A stretch of DNA of 64,000 nucleotides. Origin: Planctomycetota bacterium. GTDB taxonomy: Bacteria > Planctomycetota > Planctomycetia > Pirellulales > Lacipirellulaceae. The stretch is taken from positions 18,620 through 82,619 of the forward strand of contig JAJRSE010000139.1 of the NCBI GenBank assembly GCA_024278955.1, in the 5' to 3' direction. The position numbers were made by a program, and so were the translations under genes. Below the pieces are notes generated by a model. It was not told the DNA's origin and did not search any database. It saw only the letters and a program-made list of their open reading frames with translations. This document shows positions 62,276 through 64,000 of this stretch, piece after piece (the stretch's first letter is position 1; each line of letters begins with the position of its first letter).

Positions 62276-63734
62276 GGCTTGCTGACTTACACCTCCGCCC
62301 TACGATATTCGTCAAAAGTTGGTATTCTTTGAGTGTGAGCCGCACGGTTTTTGACTTGGACGTTGCAAAACCCTTGCGGCTGGCGTTGTGAGGACGGCCT
62401 CGCCCCCCCAATCTCTCATCCCCCCGGTGACCGGATGTACCACAGCAAGAATCGTCAGCAGACGGAGTTTCCCGACTTTTATCTCCCCTTCAGCGGTCAT
62501 CTCGACCCGGAGAATCGTTGGGTGGCGCTCGCCGGGCGGGTTCCTTGGGAACTGGCAGAAGCCCTTTTTCGGGACAGGGATATCACGTAGATCTGTGTCA
62601 AGATTCTGGCCAGCCGATCGTTCCTGCGAGAGTCGCCTTGGGCACGCTGCTGGTGAAAGAACGGCTTGGGCTAACCGATCGTGAAACGGTCGAGACGATC
62701 CAAGAGAATCCGTATTTGCAGTTCTTCCTCGGCATGGAAGAGTTTTCGCAAGAGCGTCCGTTTGATGCGTCGTTGATGGTTGCCCGATGCCAAGATTATG
62801 GCAGAAAACGTTTTGGTGAAGAGGGCATCCAGCGGATGGCGGAAGCGATTGCTTTGGCGTCGTTGTCGGAATCGCAGTTGCCCAAAACAAAAGGCGATCG
62901 ACCGATTGCTCGGAAACCTTGAGGCACTGCCGCTCACGCATCTTTCTCGTCGCGAATACAAAAACTTGTTGGTCACTCGCGAGCTGTTTCGTCAGCAGCT
63001 GGAAATGTTTGAAACGAATTCCAATCGTGTGGACGATCGAATCGTCAGCATCTCGCAACCGCACATTCGCCCGATCGCTCGCGGCAAAGCAGGCAAGCCG
63101 ACTGAGTTTGGCGCGAAGCTATCGATCAGCGTGGTTCAAGGTTTTTCGTTCGTCGATCGACTGAGTTGGAACAGCTACAACGAGGGAACTGATCTGATTG
63201 AGTAAATCGAAACCTACCGTCGCCCGTTCGGCTATTATCCCGAGTCGGCGCACGTCGATAATATTTATCGCAAAGAGCTAGCAAGATTTATCGCACCCGA
63301 GCCAATCGAGCGTTTTGCAAGGAGCATGGCATTCGCATGAGTGGCCCACCGCTGGGTCGAAAACCTAAAAATGTTTCTGCCGCCGACAAAAAACAAGCAG
63401 CAACGGACGAAGCCGTGCGCAATCACGTCGAAGGAAAGTTTGGCCAAGCCAAACGGCGATTTGGCCTGAGCCGGATCATGGCGAAGCTGGCCAGCACGTC
63501 GGCAGCACAGATTTCACTCAGCTTTCTGGTGATGAATCTCGAAGAAGCGCTGCGGCGTTTCTTTTTATCACTTTTTTTGCTGTGTCATGCTTGGGGCAGG
63601 ACGGTTTTCACCCAAGGTTGCCGCAGTGGACGAGGATTCCAGCGTCTACGGTTGCGTTGCCGGCTGGGGTCGTGTCGGGCGGGTTGCTGAAAATTAGGCT
63701 CGCACCAGGGTTGGGAGTAAATCAGCAAGCCCTA
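62273..63734 (+). mobile_element. Decayed insertion sequence (IS5/IS1182-like)
   Basis: Bounded by an 18-base inverted repeat with one mismatch: TAGGGCTTGCTGACTTAC at 62273-62290 and its reverse complement at 63717-63734 (GTAAATCAGCAAGCCCTA). If the repeat proper starts with GGGC, the flanking TA on both sides would be a two-base target duplication. The element is about 1.46 kb and carries a transposase gene split by frameshifts and a stop. It is inserted exactly at the end of the phosphate transporter gene. Family name is from the transposase sequence and is tentative. Confidence 0.8.
62435..63690 (+). pseudogene. Transposase pseudogene, IS5/IS1182-like
   Basis: Fragments of one transposase appear in successive frames. 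The first (MYHSKNRQQTEFPDFYLPF, up to about 62590) and second (ARVALGTLLVKERLGLTDRE, ENPYLQFFLGMEEFSQERPF) belong to the N-terminal InsH-like domain. The third (HLSRREYKNLLVTRELFRQQ, NRVDDRIVSISQPHIRP, ISVVQGFSFVDRLSWNSYNE) and a fourth (MSGPPLGRKPKN, RNHVEGKFGQAKRRFGLSRI) belong to the catalytic domain. A stop lies after DLIE at 63205. Part of the middle appears deleted. Not functional. Confidence 0.85.
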
Positions 63735-63846
63735 TGTAACCGTGTGAAGGGTGCTCCAATTAGATCACGGGAAGAGCCTGGGCTTCTGTCAGATTTGAAT
63801 TAGCAGTTCTCAAAAAAAACCCAATAGCGGCTAAGGTCAATCAGCT

Positions 63847-64000
63847 CTATGAGCGGAGTTTTTCCAGGTATTGGAGGATCACTGGCTCAGTTAAGAACTT
63901 AGATCGTCGACTTTCGTCCAAGGGTTTGAGAGGACTCGGCAAGGTCGTTGCCGGAATTCCTCGAGCATTCAGCAGGGCGGTAGCGGCAGACATCACGCCA
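63847..64000 (-). CDS. C-terminal end of a minus-strand gene, cut by the window edge
   Basis: Fifty codons are readable from the edge to a stop (TAG) at 63847-63849: the visible residues include TALLNARGIPATTLPSPLK and LTEPVILQYLEKLRS. The R-x-P-L-x-P-L type pattern resembles the tail of dihydrodipicolinate synthase-like aldolases, but the piece is too short to name. It reads toward the decayed insertion sequence. Confidence 0.4.
   Translation of the reverse strand, partial: GVMSAATALLNARGIPATTLPSPLKPLDESRRSKFLTEPVILQYLEKLRS

Overview
The window looks like a chromosome segment of a planctomycete (Planctomycetota, most likely Pirellulales). The grounds are several small proteins that I recognise only from that phylum (at 7299, 46545, 47455 and 51007), very Gly/His-rich secreted proteins, a free-standing LuxR-type helix-turn-helix protein, PQQ-like beta-propellers, and GC content that looks to be in the mid-50s percent by eye. 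This placement rests on recall and gene style; there is no rRNA gene to confirm it.

Layout. 1-14.2 kb is housekeeping: ribonuclease Y (rny, minus strand), a strongly folded intergenic segment that may be a non-coding RNA, tilS, a large AsmA-like envelope protein, dapF, a DUF374 acyltransferase, and a compact xseA-xseB-ispA-dxs run feeding isoprenoid synthesis. 14.3-33.2 kb is a metal-handling island, all on the plus strand: a CPC-type P1B ATPase, a broken MerT-MerP fusion, a full CusB-CusA-CusC-type RND tripartite pump, and between them many small exported Cys-rich proteins and lipoproteins. Two families recur in the island. Three secreted Cys-rich proteins end in the same tail, C-x3-C-R-[FY]-x-L. 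Six copies of a YHS-like module (CPV...LGSMG.PIKV...CC.GC) occur in three proteins, two of them fused to the C-terminus of the CusB-like adaptor. A zinc-ribbon plus receiver-like protein lacking the phospho-acceptor Asp sits in the same run. 33.4-37.7 kb holds a cytochrome P460-like protein, a GT-C glycosyltransferase and two His/Gly-rich secreted proteins.

38.2-51.5 kb is mixed: a secreted five-bladed propeller protein, a LuxR-type HTH protein with a visible sigma70-like promoter, a pair of CNNM/CBS membrane proteins, a double ABC-2 permease, a TPR protein, a SNF2 helicase with a companion protein, and lineage-specific unknowns. 51.5-60 kb is a co-directional cluster: an ANL-type ligase, an aldehyde dehydrogenase, an iron-type alcohol dehydrogenase, an exported beta-propeller, a HemN-like radical SAM protein, a GcvH-like lipoyl carrier and a 2x[4Fe-4S] ferredoxin-like protein. 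Together these could activate a carboxylic acid and reduce it to an alcohol, but the substrate is unknown. A Na/Pi cotransporter follows. It ends exactly where a decayed IS5/IS1182-like insertion sequence begins, and the IS terminal repeat supplies its stop codon. The window ends inside a minus-strand gene.

A palindromic repeat of about 87 bp occurs twice (7.7 kb and 52.7 kb) in inverted orientation, with its central loop not inverted. No tRNA, rRNA or CRISPR array was recognised.
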